Shown here: positions 16,691-24,537 of the stretch, piece after piece
Layout: each line of letters opens with the position of its first letter
Position numbering within the stretch: position 1 is the stretch's first letter
Assembly: GCF_030815405.1 (NCBI RefSeq)
Contig: NZ_JAUSWX010000001.1
Location: 558,001 to 622,000, forward strand
Length of the DNA stretch: 64,000 bases
DNA from: Agromyces albus
Lineage (GTDB): Bacteria; Actinomycetota; Actinomycetes; Actinomycetales; Microbacteriaceae
Direction: 5' to 3'
The notes under the pieces: generated by a model
Told to the model about the DNA's origin: nothing
The model's database searches: none
What the model saw: only the letters and a program-made list of their open reading frames with translations
Translations under genes and position numbers: made by a program

Positions 16691-17167
16691 CTACTTGCGC
16701 TCGAGCTCGACGGTTTTGGTGACACCCATCGCCGTCACGTCGTAGCGGATGACATCCTCGTCGTACGCGAACGTCTTCGTCGCGTCGCTCGATGCGAGCA
16801 TCGCGCCGGCCGTCTTCTCGGTATCGTTCTGCGAGACCCATTCGAACGTGCCCGGTGATGTCGGCGCCGTATAGGAGCCTGCCCAGTAGAGGGCGCGCGT
16901 GTCGTTGCTCTCAGAGATCCAGTTGACCTCGATCGAGTCTGCAGTAATCGTGGCGACCTGGTAGCTGTCTTCAGACTCAGAGTTCGTCTGAACCCATTCG
17001 CCGACCAGATCGGCGGGCTCCGGTTGCGGCTCTGCCTCAGCCTCGTTCGACGCAGCGGCGCTGACGGGCGCCGCAGTTGGCGCGTCAGCCGCGCAGCCGG
17101 AGAGGCCATACCCGAGCAGTGCGAAGAGAGCGAGTGCGGTGATACGGGCGGTGCGCGATCGAGACAT
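16691..17167 (-). CDS. Small secreted lipoprotein of unknown function
   Basis: The 158-aa protein has a lipoprotein signal: basic start, hydrophobic core and the lipobox LSGC, so Cys about residue 25 would be lipidated. An Ala/Glu/Pro linker leads to a compact beta-rich domain (LVGEWVQTN...) resembling small ligand-binding or META-like folds, without a firm family match. ATG 17167 has AGAGGA upstream. It is monocistronic. Confidence 0.75.
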   Translation of the reverse strand: MSRSRTARITALALFALLGYGLSGCAADAPTAAPVSAAASNEAEAEPQPEPADLVGEWVQTNSESEDSYQVATITADSIEVNWISESNDTRALYWAGSYTAPTSPGTFEWVSQNDTEKTAGAMLASSDATKTFAYDEDVIRYDVTAMGVTKTVELERK

Positions 17168-17603
17168 GAGTTCCTCTTGTTGACGTTTCAAACAGCGAGG
17201 TTCAACGTATCGCGACGGGTGGTTACTCTCCCGCGCTTGCGCGCGGATCAGCCGAATTGCACGCCGTTGTGCCTACAAGTGGGGTGGGCCACTTTTAAGT
17301 GGGGTGGGCCACTTTGACCTAGGGACACGGCACGCTGACACACGATTCTCAACTGCTGACCCGCAGATCGTGGCCGCCGAACCCGCCGGGCTCGGGGAGC
17401 GCGCTACGGATCTGCTCGGCCGTCTCATTCCGTTTCGTTGTCGATTGAGAGTGCGCCCCCACTCGGGGAAGCCATGGCGCCCTCGACCCCCGTAGGGCAT
17501 GCTTCCTCGATGTTAAGGGCTGGCACTAGGCTCATTGCTACTTCCCCGTGACTTGCGCTGATGGTGGTGGGGGCTTCACATTCGGGGGGAAGCAGGTATA
17601 GTT
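17168..17603. other. Intergenic region with the 17277 repeat
   Basis: This 436-bp gap between the lipoprotein and the toxin-antitoxin operon contains the tandem 20-bp repeat and no convincing gene. Short open frames here lack family resemblance and good start sites. Composition becomes less GC-rich towards its right end, marking the left side of the atypical region. Confidence 0.6.
17277..17316. repeat. Two tandem 20-bp repeats with internal dyads
   Basis: The 19-base core AAGTGGGGTGGGCCACTTT occurs twice in direct tandem (17277-17296, 17297-17316). Each copy can fold AAGTGG/CCACTT around GGTGGG. Short repeated terminal motifs of this kind are found at the ends of IS21-like elements, but no transposase is present. 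Confidence 0.75.
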
Positions 17604-18056
17604 TTGACTGAACTCGAAGCGGACCAGGTATCCAGGTGTGCCAGTTGCTCGCGGTACGTTGAAACGGACGGAGGCGCTCTCGCCGTCGAAGGTGCGTGGG
17701 ACCGCGATGATCGTGCACAAGTGATCGAATTCTTGGGTGCCTTGCGTCGCTCGAAGAGAGAGAAAGATCGAATACGCCTGGCCGACCTAGAGGAGCGGCT
17801 TGAACAGTATGCGATCTACGGATACCTAGAGCCGAAGGTTCAACTTAGGCATATTGAGGATGACATCTGGGAGATCAAGTCCCCGAATGACCGAATCCTT
17901 CTGTACCACGCCGCAGCGAACGAAGTTCACAAGAGGGCTGCTCGCATGACGCACGCGTTCGAGAAACGGCTGAACAAGACCCCCAATGGGAAGCTGCCGC
18001 GTGGGCAGATCCTGAAAGCGATGGCGATCCAACGAGAGGATGAGAAACGTGGCTAG
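17604..18056 (+). CDS. HigB/RelE-like toxin (phage Gp49-like)
   Basis: The C-terminal half follows the HigB pattern: LADLEERLEQYAIYGYLEPKVQLRHIEDDIWEI with NDRILLYHA, then a Lys/Arg-rich helix (HKRAARMTHAFEKRLNKTP). Such toxins are ribosome-dependent mRNA nucleases. The start is uncertain: TTG 17604 opens the frame, but the first 30 or so residues (with CASC) look unlike the family, so a downstream start is possible. It overlaps the following XRE gene by 17 bp. Confidence 0.75.
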   Translation: MTELEADQVSRCASCSRYVETDGGALAVEGAWDRDDRAQVIEFLGALRRSKREKDRIRLADLEERLEQYAIYGYLEPKVQLRHIEDDIWEIKSPNDRILLYHAAANEVHKRAARMTHAFEKRLNKTPNGKLPRGQILKAMAIQREDEKRG

Positions 18057-18525
18057 GACAGCGCTGCAGAAAAGGGCTTGTGTAAGTGACGTAGCACTCC
18101 GTTCAGCTTCTCGTCTGCGGCTGCGAGCTCTTGCCCTACTGGAGGGCGCCATGGAGGCATCGGGGCGGACCCAAACCGAAGTTGCAGAGTACCTGGGTGT
18201 CCGTAAGTCGGCAGTGTCCCAGGTGATGAATGGGTCTGGAAACGTGACGCTCGATACGCTAGCTGAGTACTTGTCGGCCATGGGCTACGAGGCTGATATC
18301 ACAGCCGTGGAACAAGGGGAAACTCTGCGGTCGATGCGAGAGCGACGATCGCCGCGGATCGCTGCTATCACGCTTCGCGACCACGACCGGCGCTCCGGAA
18401 CAAACATCGCTGTGTGGGAGTCACGTTCGGCTACCAAGAGTAAGGAACTGGCTGAGCCAGTGCTGTGGGCTCCTCTAGTTCACGAAGAGCTGCACAACGT
18501 GTGGACCACAGAAATAGCTCGATGA
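18040..18525 (+). CDS. HigA-like XRE-family antitoxin
   Basis: The 161-aa protein has an XRE helix-turn-helix in its middle (QTEVAEYLGVRKSAVSQVMN, then TLDTLAEYLSAMGYEADI), as in HigA antitoxins. The C-terminal 60 residues are an extension with no family I recognise. It follows and overlaps the toxin gene, giving the HigBA order (toxin first). Its stop overlaps the third gene's start (ATGA). Confidence 0.8.
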   Translation: MRNVARTALQKRACVSDVALRSASRLRLRALALLEGAMEASGRTQTEVAEYLGVRKSAVSQVMNGSGNVTLDTLAEYLSAMGYEADITAVEQGETLRSMRERRSPRIAAITLRDHDRRSGTNIAVWESRSATKSKELAEPVLWAPLVHEELHNVWTTEIAR

Positions 18526-18938
18526 CATCAGCCCGCGTTCGAATGTTTGAACTATGTGACACCGCCTCTGATCGTGGAGGTCTCATCAGTGTGCTCGGGG
18601 CCGGGATCGATTTGATCAGCCGCGATCAGTATCCGAACGACCTCGGAGCCATGATCGCTATCTCGGTCGAAATCGATGCGTACCAAGTTGGCGAGAAGGT
18701 GGCATTGAGGTTGTCGATCCAAAAGCAGAACGGCGATCCGATCGCTGAGGACTACATCAACGAGTTGGCGGCCGTACCGTCCGCTGAACTCGAGGAGCAT
18801 TTTAGGGATCCCGGGGCCGCAGTTTTCGTACACGTCGTTGGTGTGCAACGGATGCAGATCCCCGAGCCTGGGCGCTATGTGATGAAGCTATCTGTCGACG
18901 ATGTCCCGGTCGGCTCACTGCAATTCCTAGCGCAATAG
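18522..18938 (+). CDS. DUF6941-like small protein, third gene of the HigBA-like operon
   Basis: The 138-aa protein resembles the DUF6941 pattern: an N-terminal MFELCDTASDRGGLISVLGAG segment and alternating beta strands (AMIAISVEIDAYQVGEKVALRLSI, GRYVMKLSVDDVPVGSLQFLAQ), which suggests a beta-sandwich. Function is unknown. The ATGA overlap with the XRE gene shows it is translated as part of the toxin-antitoxin unit. Confidence 0.65.
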   Translation: MTSARVRMFELCDTASDRGGLISVLGAGIDLISRDQYPNDLGAMIAISVEIDAYQVGEKVALRLSIQKQNGDPIAEDYINELAAVPSAELEEHFRDPGAAVFVHVVGVQRMQIPEPGRYVMKLSVDDVPVGSLQFLAQ

Positions 18939-19357
18939 CACCTCTCATCATCTTGCCGAGCGCCACGACCAAGGTGCGATCTCTGGCGGGAATACCCGCG
19001 CCCCCTCCGCGCGGAACTTGAGCGTACCCAACTCAAGTTCCACTTCAGACGGACGCGGGTCGTTGGCGGACGGATGCAGGATGAGCGTCTTGGCCCTGGC
19101 GGCATCGGGGCTCGTATAGCTGTTCTCTTGGGCGGCTCCGCGCTGATCGTCCGTGCCGCCTACATGCAACCATCGAGGCTGAGGACGCGCGCGACTGACT
19201 CGACGTCGGACGGTCGCAGGGCGACGATGGGTCGTAGCGGCATGTGACGGGCGCTCCGGGCCGCACTAGTGCGGCGAGCGGACGCACTTGCCCGCTCAGG
19301 ATCCATCACCGACCATCGCGGGCTAACCGCTAAGAGTCGCGTGCGGGTATCGAGCTG
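18939..19357. other. Intergenic region containing the left 65-bp repeat
   Basis: The 419-bp gap holds the left copy of the repeat with an orphan HAIR element. I see no gene in the rest. A GCGGGAATACCCGC dyad lies inside the repeat at its left end. Confidence 0.6.
18984..19048. repeat. Left copy of the 65-bp repeat
   Basis: It runs from TGGCGGGAATAC to CCACTTCAG and differs from the right copy (24465-24529) at four positions, all in the first half. It includes a complete HAIR-type dyad (19014-19040) but has no gene in the right place to use it. Confidence 0.9.
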
Positions 19358-20701
19358 TTAGGCGGGCGGGATGTGCACGGTAGCCACGAGCAGTCGAAGC
19401 TCCTTGCCGTCGCGCTTATACCGATTGATCCTCCAGCCAGAAACCGAGGAGTCACCCTCGCCCTTGAAGCCCCTAACAGCTCGGAGAGGAGGCAAGTACT
19501 TCGCATATGCCCGATCGCGGTTCTTCTGCCTGAACAGCAGCAGTAGCACTGCGGCGGTGTCGGCCGTGTTGAGGTAGCTGAACAATTGTGGATCAAGCGC
19601 CTTAACGACGACGCTTTCCGATTTCGCGAACTTGGTCTCGGTAATGAAGATCAACGCTTCGCTCGAGCCGTCATCGATCGCCTTCGCTCGGACTTGGATG
19701 TCGGTCTTGCCCCGTCGCGAGAACACCTCGCGATCCGCCCCAGGGAGCGATGCGTTCAAGGTCGCGGCGAGAAGGTCGCTGATGCGATCTTCCTCAAGCC
19801 CATTGAACGCGCTGGGATAACGCTCGACGGCATTCGCCCAGACTCGTATCGAGCGCTGCAGATCCTCAAAACTCGCAGTTGCGAGTCGATCTCTGAGGAT
19901 GACGTTTGTGGGACGCGTCTCAACGATGTCCCCGCTCGGTGTAGTCACCTCCACTGTCGGATCGGAGAGCTTCCAGTCGTCAGGGAACTTGACGGAGGTC
20001 ATGACTTTCTCAAACGCTTGGAGTTGTGTTCGCCGGGAGTCAATTGCAGACAAGATCTGCTCCGGGAGCGCGATCTCAAAGTACGAGCTCATCTCGGCGA
20101 CGATCGCGTCGAGGATGGGCCGCATGGCCGCCTCGCGTTTGTCATAGATCTCCTGAAGAACGATCCCTCCACGGTCAACTAGGTCTAGTTCCTCAGATGT
20201 CAGATCAATGGGCGTGTAAAGCGCGAAGGGAGTGTCGTCACCGTCGTGTACGGCTTCAACCTTCCATACAGGGTCGCCTTCGCCTACGTACGGGTGCACG
20301 GCATCGCGGTCTATCGGTTCAAGGGTGGTGCCAGTAGGCCATGTCGACAGGAACCCAGCCGCGCCGATCACTTGACGACGGAACCAGAAGCGGGTAACTA
20401 CTGGCGAAATGCCATTCGCCTGCCGCCGCCCCCAATGGTGCGCTTCGACGTAGCTGCCGGCGCCGCCCGCGCCAAGCGTCGGCGGGATTGGGCGTACGGA
20501 GTCAATTGCGTGCGTCAGCTCAGCGGCGTGCCGGTCGAGTGCCGAGAGCGACTTGGTCTCGACGATCGGTGCAATGAGTAGCCGTCCGTAACGACTGAGC
20601 ACCTCCCGAACTGGCCGATGCTCCATGACGAATCGAGTGAACGGAGGGTTCCTCATCGCGTCCGAAAGAAGGTTCTTCGTGATCTCGTCGCTCGTCGCCA
20701 T
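19358..20701 (-). CDS. Putative defence nuclease with C-terminal PD-(D/E)XK-like domain
   Basis: I do not recognise the full-length family. The 447-aa protein has a C-terminal restriction-endonuclease-like signature: an acidic helix (Glu303/Glu304 in LEEDRISDLLAATL), Asp334 in GKTDIQV, and Glu355-x-Lys357 in IFITETKF, in the right order with beta strands between. Residues 1-290 are of unknown type, with a Trp/Arg-rich stretch near 90-125 (HHWGRRQ, RFWFRRQ). ATG 20701 is chosen; a GTG ten codons upstream is possible and neither has a clear ribosome-binding site. It is divergent from the 744-aa gene across a 409-bp gap. DNA or RNA cleavage and a defence role are inferred. Confidence 0.7.
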   Translation of the reverse strand: MATSDEITKNLLSDAMRNPPFTRFVMEHRPVREVLSRYGRLLIAPIVETKSLSALDRHAAELTHAIDSVRPIPPTLGAGGAGSYVEAHHWGRRQANGISPVVTRFWFRRQVIGAAGFLSTWPTGTTLEPIDRDAVHPYVGEGDPVWKVEAVHDGDDTPFALYTPIDLTSEELDLVDRGGIVLQEIYDKREAAMRPILDAIVAEMSSYFEIALPEQILSAIDSRRTQLQAFEKVMTSVKFPDDWKLSDPTVEVTTPSGDIVETRPTNVILRDRLATASFEDLQRSIRVWANAVERYPSAFNGLEEDRISDLLAATLNASLPGADREVFSRRGKTDIQVRAKAIDDGSSEALIFITETKFAKSESVVVKALDPQLFSYLNTADTAAVLLLLFRQKNRDRAYAKYLPPLRAVRGFKGEGDSSVSGWRINRYKRDGKELRLLVATVHIPPA

Positions 20702-21110
20702 GACAAACAGTGTGCATGATGCTCTGATCACAGCTGACTGCCAAACTCGTCAGTGGGTGACTCTGTAGGACTCAGTAGCGCGTCGACGAGTCGTCGTGTG
20801 GCTACCGAGGTATCGACCGGCACCGCTTGTAGGTGAGAACTGACACCGATGGCGTTCGACGGTCTGTGTATGTTGGTGAATGTCGACGCCACCCTTGAGT
20901 AGTCGAGGACGGTCGCTGTGTGCTGGAGATGAACCCAACTGGGTTTGTGGCACCCGGGCGCTCATCCGCCGCTGGGGCCCGCGGGCGCCGCCCTCGCAGG
21001 GTTCCGTACTCCTCGGCTCCCATGCCTCCAGTTCCGCCTGCGCGGTCACGCCTTTCCCGGCGCGAGCTGCAATCGTGAATCGCGACGGCTGAAGACACCA
21101 TCATGTAATC
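20702..21110. other. Divergent intergenic region between the two island nucleases
   Basis: The 409-bp gap contains no convincing gene. A 14-bp dyad AACCCA-AC-TGGGTT lies near 20934-20947 and could be an operator for the divergent pair. Promoter hexamers are not clear. Confidence 0.5.
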
Positions 21111-23345
21111 ATGAGATTTCTGAGGCACCTCACGCGTCCTCTGTGGTGGCTTTTCGTAGTGCGGCAACAGTTCCTGCTGTTGAGGTTGCGACGCGCGATT
21201 CGCAACACTGACGCTTTTGATGTCGTGGCGAACATGTTCCTCGCAGTTGCTCCCCTCGATAGCGAGCCCGGCGACGGCTCGGACGGGGAACGACTTCTCG
21301 CGTTGCCGGAGCTGACGGCATTGCTTTTCGCCGAGCAACGGTCCGTGCCGTCAGGCGCTGGGTCGAGCGCCAAGGTGCTTAGAGCCGTTCACACGCTGGT
21401 GCCGAAGGTGCTGCACGCCAGTTCGCTTCGAACCACGTTCTATCAGCTCACAATCCGGCACCAGCCGAGAGAGGGCCCCACCGTGGTGCCAAGACTGACA
21501 GCGGCCGCGATTACGAAGGAAATCTACCTCAGGCTGCCCCGCTTCCACCATAAGGAACGCGAACTTCTCAACGAACTCTTCACGCCGACCGTGCGCGAGT
21601 CGATCGTCGCGAGGCTCGGGTTTGGCCCCGAAGCGATGTTCTCGGTCTTCGACGCATTCCACTCGTACATCCCGCAGTCGCTTGTCGAGAGCATAAGGAG
21701 CGCGGGTGACGAACTTGCCGAAGCGTTGGAAGCCTCGCCCGAATTAGAGCGCTACATGGACACCCAATCTGGCGGGCTGCAGGCTGCTACGCGACGCGTC
21801 ACCACACGCCTCGCATTCGATCACCTGGCCGAGGCTGTCGCTCTATCTTTCGACGACCTGGTGCTCGCCACTGCCCTTGACCAGGCAGAGTTGGCGGCGC
21901 TGCTCTCGCGGATGAGCATCGATCTGGATGCACCGAACGAGGGGGTCGTGACAGCGTTCCTCAATGGTGACAACCCAATGAGAACTCGGCCGTTCCTATC
22001 AAGAACGGGCACCTCGCGGCAGCGCGAATGGATGCTCGTTCAACCCACGTCGCTGATATTCGGGATGCGCGAGTTGGTTGAGGCGGCACTGACTGCCGAG
22101 CCGATGGACCAGACCTACATGAAGCATCGAGGTGAATTGCTTGAGCGGCGTGGGATGCGGGCACTCATCGACGCCATTCGTCCGGATGTGGCGCTGGCAA
22201 ACGTCGAGTACAACGGGCTCCACGGTCAACGCTTTGAAGCAGATGGACTGCTCGTGATTGGACACGCGGCCGTCGTTCTCGAAGCGAAGAGCAATCGCCT
22301 GACCCAATACGCGCGCGCCGGCGCACCCCTGAGGCTTTGGCAAGAGCTGGGTCCGATCATCAGCAAAGCCGCGCAACAGGCCGAGCGCCTTCGAGCGCTC
22401 ATCGAAGCCGGAGCGTCCATCCACATCAGATCCTCGAGCAATCTGCTGGACGGATCAGGCGACGGAGCACGGACCAACTGGGACCTCGATGTCAGCGAAG
22501 TTACCGAGGTGTTCACCATCGCGCTGTCTCTCGAAGATTTGAACTATCTCGTCACCATCACGTCAGAGCTCGTCGAAAGCGGACTCATCCCAGAAGGCGC
22601 GCTCTCCCCTTGGATTGTGAACGTCCACGACCTTGAAATTGCCGCCCAGCTCCTAGATAGGCCGGCCGAGTTCATCCAATTCTTGTCGAGGCGGCGCCGT
22701 ACTGCGACGATGAACAATATCTTGGCGGTTGACGAACTCGACTACGTCATGCACTACCTCGCCAGTGGACTATTCCCAGAGGGCTCAACTAGCACGACGA
22801 CCCTCGTTCTCAGCCTCACAGACGAACTCGACGCTTGGATCTTCTACGAGAACGGGCTCCGCGACACACCAGCACCAAAGCCCGCGCAACAAATCGAGTC
22901 GGGAGTCAACGAGGTACTCACAGTCCTTGAGCGCTATCGACCATTCGGATGGCTTGAGGCTTCCATCGGCCTCCTCGAACTGGCGCCTGATTTTCGCGCT
23001 AGGGTCGCGCACGAAGCTGGCCGGTTGCGTGAATTGTCTGCCGGCGACGGCCGCCCGCATTCGATGTACCTGGAGACGCCGCCAGCCCCTACGAAGTCGC
23101 TGATCTTTATCGCAATGAGTTTTCCCAGAGGGACGCAGCGAAACGCAGTCGAGAACCAACTCGTCGGGTACGCGACCCTGCGACGCTATGCATCCAGAGC
23201 CGACACCGTGTTCTGCTTCGGCGCGTGGGTAGGAAGCCAGGAGGTGTTCGATGTGTTTTTGACGCTCAGCTCACCGTGGTCATACGACCAAGCTCTTGAG
23301 GCTGCCGTAGTTACGGCCGGACTTGCTCCGGGCATACAGACCTAA
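21111..23345 (+). CDS. Large island protein with NERD-like PD-(D/E)XK signature
   Basis: The 744-aa protein has no family I can name over its full length. A hydrophobic, Arg-flanked N-terminus (PLWWLFVV, FLLLRLRR) may associate with membrane. Mid-protein, a nuclease signature like that of NERD domains is visible: Glu-rich helix (GELLERRGMRALIDAI, 341-356), Asp378 in FEADGLLVIG and Glu391-x-Lys393 in AVVLEAKS. The C-terminal 350 residues are mixed alpha/beta without a clear motif. There is no good Shine-Dalgarno before ATG 21111. Base composition is lower in GC than neighbouring core genes. A role together with the divergent nuclease is inferred from position. Confidence 0.7.
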   Translation: MRFLRHLTRPLWWLFVVRQQFLLLRLRRAIRNTDAFDVVANMFLAVAPLDSEPGDGSDGERLLALPELTALLFAEQRSVPSGAGSSAKVLRAVHTLVPKVLHASSLRTTFYQLTIRHQPREGPTVVPRLTAAAITKEIYLRLPRFHHKERELLNELFTPTVRESIVARLGFGPEAMFSVFDAFHSYIPQSLVESIRSAGDELAEALEASPELERYMDTQSGGLQAATRRVTTRLAFDHLAEAVALSFDDLVLATALDQAELAALLSRMSIDLDAPNEGVVTAFLNGDNPMRTRPFLSRTGTSRQREWMLVQPTSLIFGMRELVEAALTAEPMDQTYMKHRGELLERRGMRALIDAIRPDVALANVEYNGLHGQRFEADGLLVIGHAAVVLEAKSNRLTQYARAGAPLRLWQELGPIISKAAQQAERLRALIEAGASIHIRSSSNLLDGSGDGARTNWDLDVSEVTEVFTIALSLEDLNYLVTITSELVESGLIPEGALSPWIVNVHDLEIAAQLLDRPAEFIQFLSRRRRTATMNNILAVDELDYVMHYLASGLFPEGSTSTTTLVLSLTDELDAWIFYENGLRDTPAPKPAQQIESGVNEVLTVLERYRPFGWLEASIGLLELAPDFRARVAHEAGRLRELSAGDGRPHSMYLETPPAPTKSLIFIAMSFPRGTQRNAVENQLVGYATLRRYASRADTVFCFGAWVGSQEVFDVFLTLSSPWSYDQALEAAVVTAGLAPGIQT

Positions 23346-23469
23346 GCGGCTCGGGTGGTGCGCGGCCTCCAAGCGCCCGCTTGCGGTTTTCGGCACGGGG
23401 GACCCGTCCGTCAGCGGACGTCCACAAGCGGATCGGTTCGCGGTCGGCCGCTCGCCCGCCGGACTCGCG

Positions 23470-24219
23470 CTATTGCTCGAGCTGTATGGTCTCGTCCTCG
23501 GCAATGTGGTCGAGTGCCTTTGTAACGAGAACGTGGGTGCACAGTGTGTGCGTGGTTTCCCAGCGATCGAGCCAAGTGGCAAAGTTCGATGTGGTGAACT
23601 GCAGTAGGGCTTGCACGTCGGCGAATATCAGCGCCGGCGATCGCCGTACTTGGATGCCGGCGGCGCCCAACCCAGGCATGGGAAGTCCAAATACAACTGG
23701 TTCGCAGTGGCTGATGCGGTTTCGGGCCCAGTTGATGCGCTGCGCAAGCCTGGCAACGTCTTTGCGAGGCTCCGAGAACCCGTGCTTAAGTGCCGGTTCC
23801 CACAAGTCCTTTACGTAATAGGCGCGCGAGCCATCGATCTTGTCGTCGCCCTTGCCCAGCAAGTTGACCCAAGTGCCTAGCATCACCTGAGCGATGATCT
23901 TGCCCGCTGGAGCTTGGACACCAACCGCCGCCTCGGCGTCAGTGAATGCGGCGTCTGCTGTTTCGTCAAGTAGATTCCGATGGTCCTGGAACCATCGCTC
24001 GCCGTACTGTGATGTGAGTGAGCGATGAATTGTCTCGCGCAGAGCGACTTCAGCGAATCTCACCCCGGCGTGGAGGTTCGCAGCAAGTTCTGCATCGATG
24101 AGATACAGCGCGATGGCGTCCCTGTCGCCAGTGGTGGCAGACCGGAATCGCCGTAGCCGCTGTTTGGCCAGGCTGTTGATCAGCGCAGTCTGCTCGACCG
24201 GAGTTAGTTGTGGGATCAC
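23470..24219 (-). CDS. Abi-like (AbiD/F, Abi_2) HEPN-family protein
   Basis: The 249-aa protein follows the Abi_2 pattern of phage abortive-infection proteins: an N-terminal helical bundle with FAEVALRETIHRSL, and the HEPN RNase motif Rx4H as RNRISH (Arg166-His171) within WARNRISHCEPV. HEPN proteins of this type are RNA nucleases that halt growth upon phage infection. The start is a GTG at 24219 without a clear SD; TATATC-like AT-rich sequence upstream may supply the promoter. It converges on the 744-aa gene and lies against the right repeat. Confidence 0.82.
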   Translation of the reverse strand: MIPQLTPVEQTALINSLAKQRLRRFRSATTGDRDAIALYLIDAELAANLHAGVRFAEVALRETIHRSLTSQYGERWFQDHRNLLDETADAAFTDAEAAVGVQAPAGKIIAQVMLGTWVNLLGKGDDKIDGSRAYYVKDLWEPALKHGFSEPRKDVARLAQRINWARNRISHCEPVVFGLPMPGLGAAGIQVRRSPALIFADVQALLQFTTSNFATWLDRWETTHTLCTHVLVTKALDHIAEDETIQLEQ

Positions 24220-24464
24220 GCTTCGGAGGATATATTGATCTCATATTCCCCCGGCAACGGCCGCAGTGGGTTTCGGAAACCGTCGTAGATCTTTGATCAC
24301 GGCGGTTTCATCTTTAACGGAGGTCGGCCCCCGGGGCGCCTCGGCTAAGCCTCTCCCTGCTCCTTCTAACTGTTGCCAGGGGCTTGCTGGCCATACGTCC
24401 TCGCGTGCCCCTGAAAGCCAGTCCGATAGACGATCCGTTTTGGCGACGCAGATGGACTCGAACA

Positions 24465-24529
24465 TGGCGGGAATACGCGCGCACCCTCCGCGTTGAACTT
24501 GAGCGTACCCAACTCAAGTTCCACTTCAG
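24465..24529. repeat. Right copy of the 65-bp repeat
   Basis: Matches 18984-19048 at 61 of 65 positions. It ends in CCACTTCAG, and the next bases complete AGGAGGA, the ribosome-binding site of the ClpC-like gene, so this copy is the functional one. Confidence 0.9.
24495..24521. promoter_or_regulatory. HAIR element (HspR-type operator) of the clp gene
   Basis: GAACTTGAG-N9-CTCAAGTTC matches the actinobacterial HAIR consensus CTTGAGT-N7-ACTCAAG with one change. HspR represses clpB/dnaK-type operons through this site. Heat-shock control of the clp gene follows by analogy. Confidence 0.85.
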
Positions 24530-24537
24530 GAGGACTG

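Larger units (their letters stand above)
18984..24529. mobile_element. Nuclease/Abi cassette bounded by 65-bp direct repeats (putative island)
   Basis: Two 65-bp direct repeats with four mismatches enclose three genes: a PD-(D/E)XK-like protein (minus), a 744-aa protein with a NERD-like signature (plus) and an Abi/HEPN protein (minus). The interior is visibly less GC-rich than the flanks and has only one GGATGCC/GGCATCC heptamer, common elsewhere. No integrase, transposase or recombinase is present, so how it moved is unknown. The right repeat is the promoter region of the ClpC-like gene, suggesting insertion there with duplication of the target. Confidence 0.6.
24220..24537. other. Intergenic region with right repeat and ClpC promoter
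   Basis: This 318-bp stretch separates the Abi gene from the ClpC-like gene. It contains the right 65-bp repeat and HAIR element at its end. The remainder shows no gene. Confidence 0.6.

Noticed and set aside
17304..17495. Short open frame overlapping the 20-bp repeat
   Set aside because: It starts inside the repeat, has no ribosome-binding site and no family resemblance.
24437..24465. tRNA 3'-end-like sequence on the minus strand (TTCGAGT loop followed by CCATCTGCGTCGCCA) next to the right repeat
   Set aside because: The T-stem strands do not pair and the spacing to CCA is one base short; no upstream cloverleaf is present. It could be an attachment-site relic but is not a tRNA gene.
18984..24529. 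Island repeats considered as insertion-sequence inverted ends
   Set aside because: The repeats are direct, not inverted, and no transposase or remnant is encoded within or beside them.
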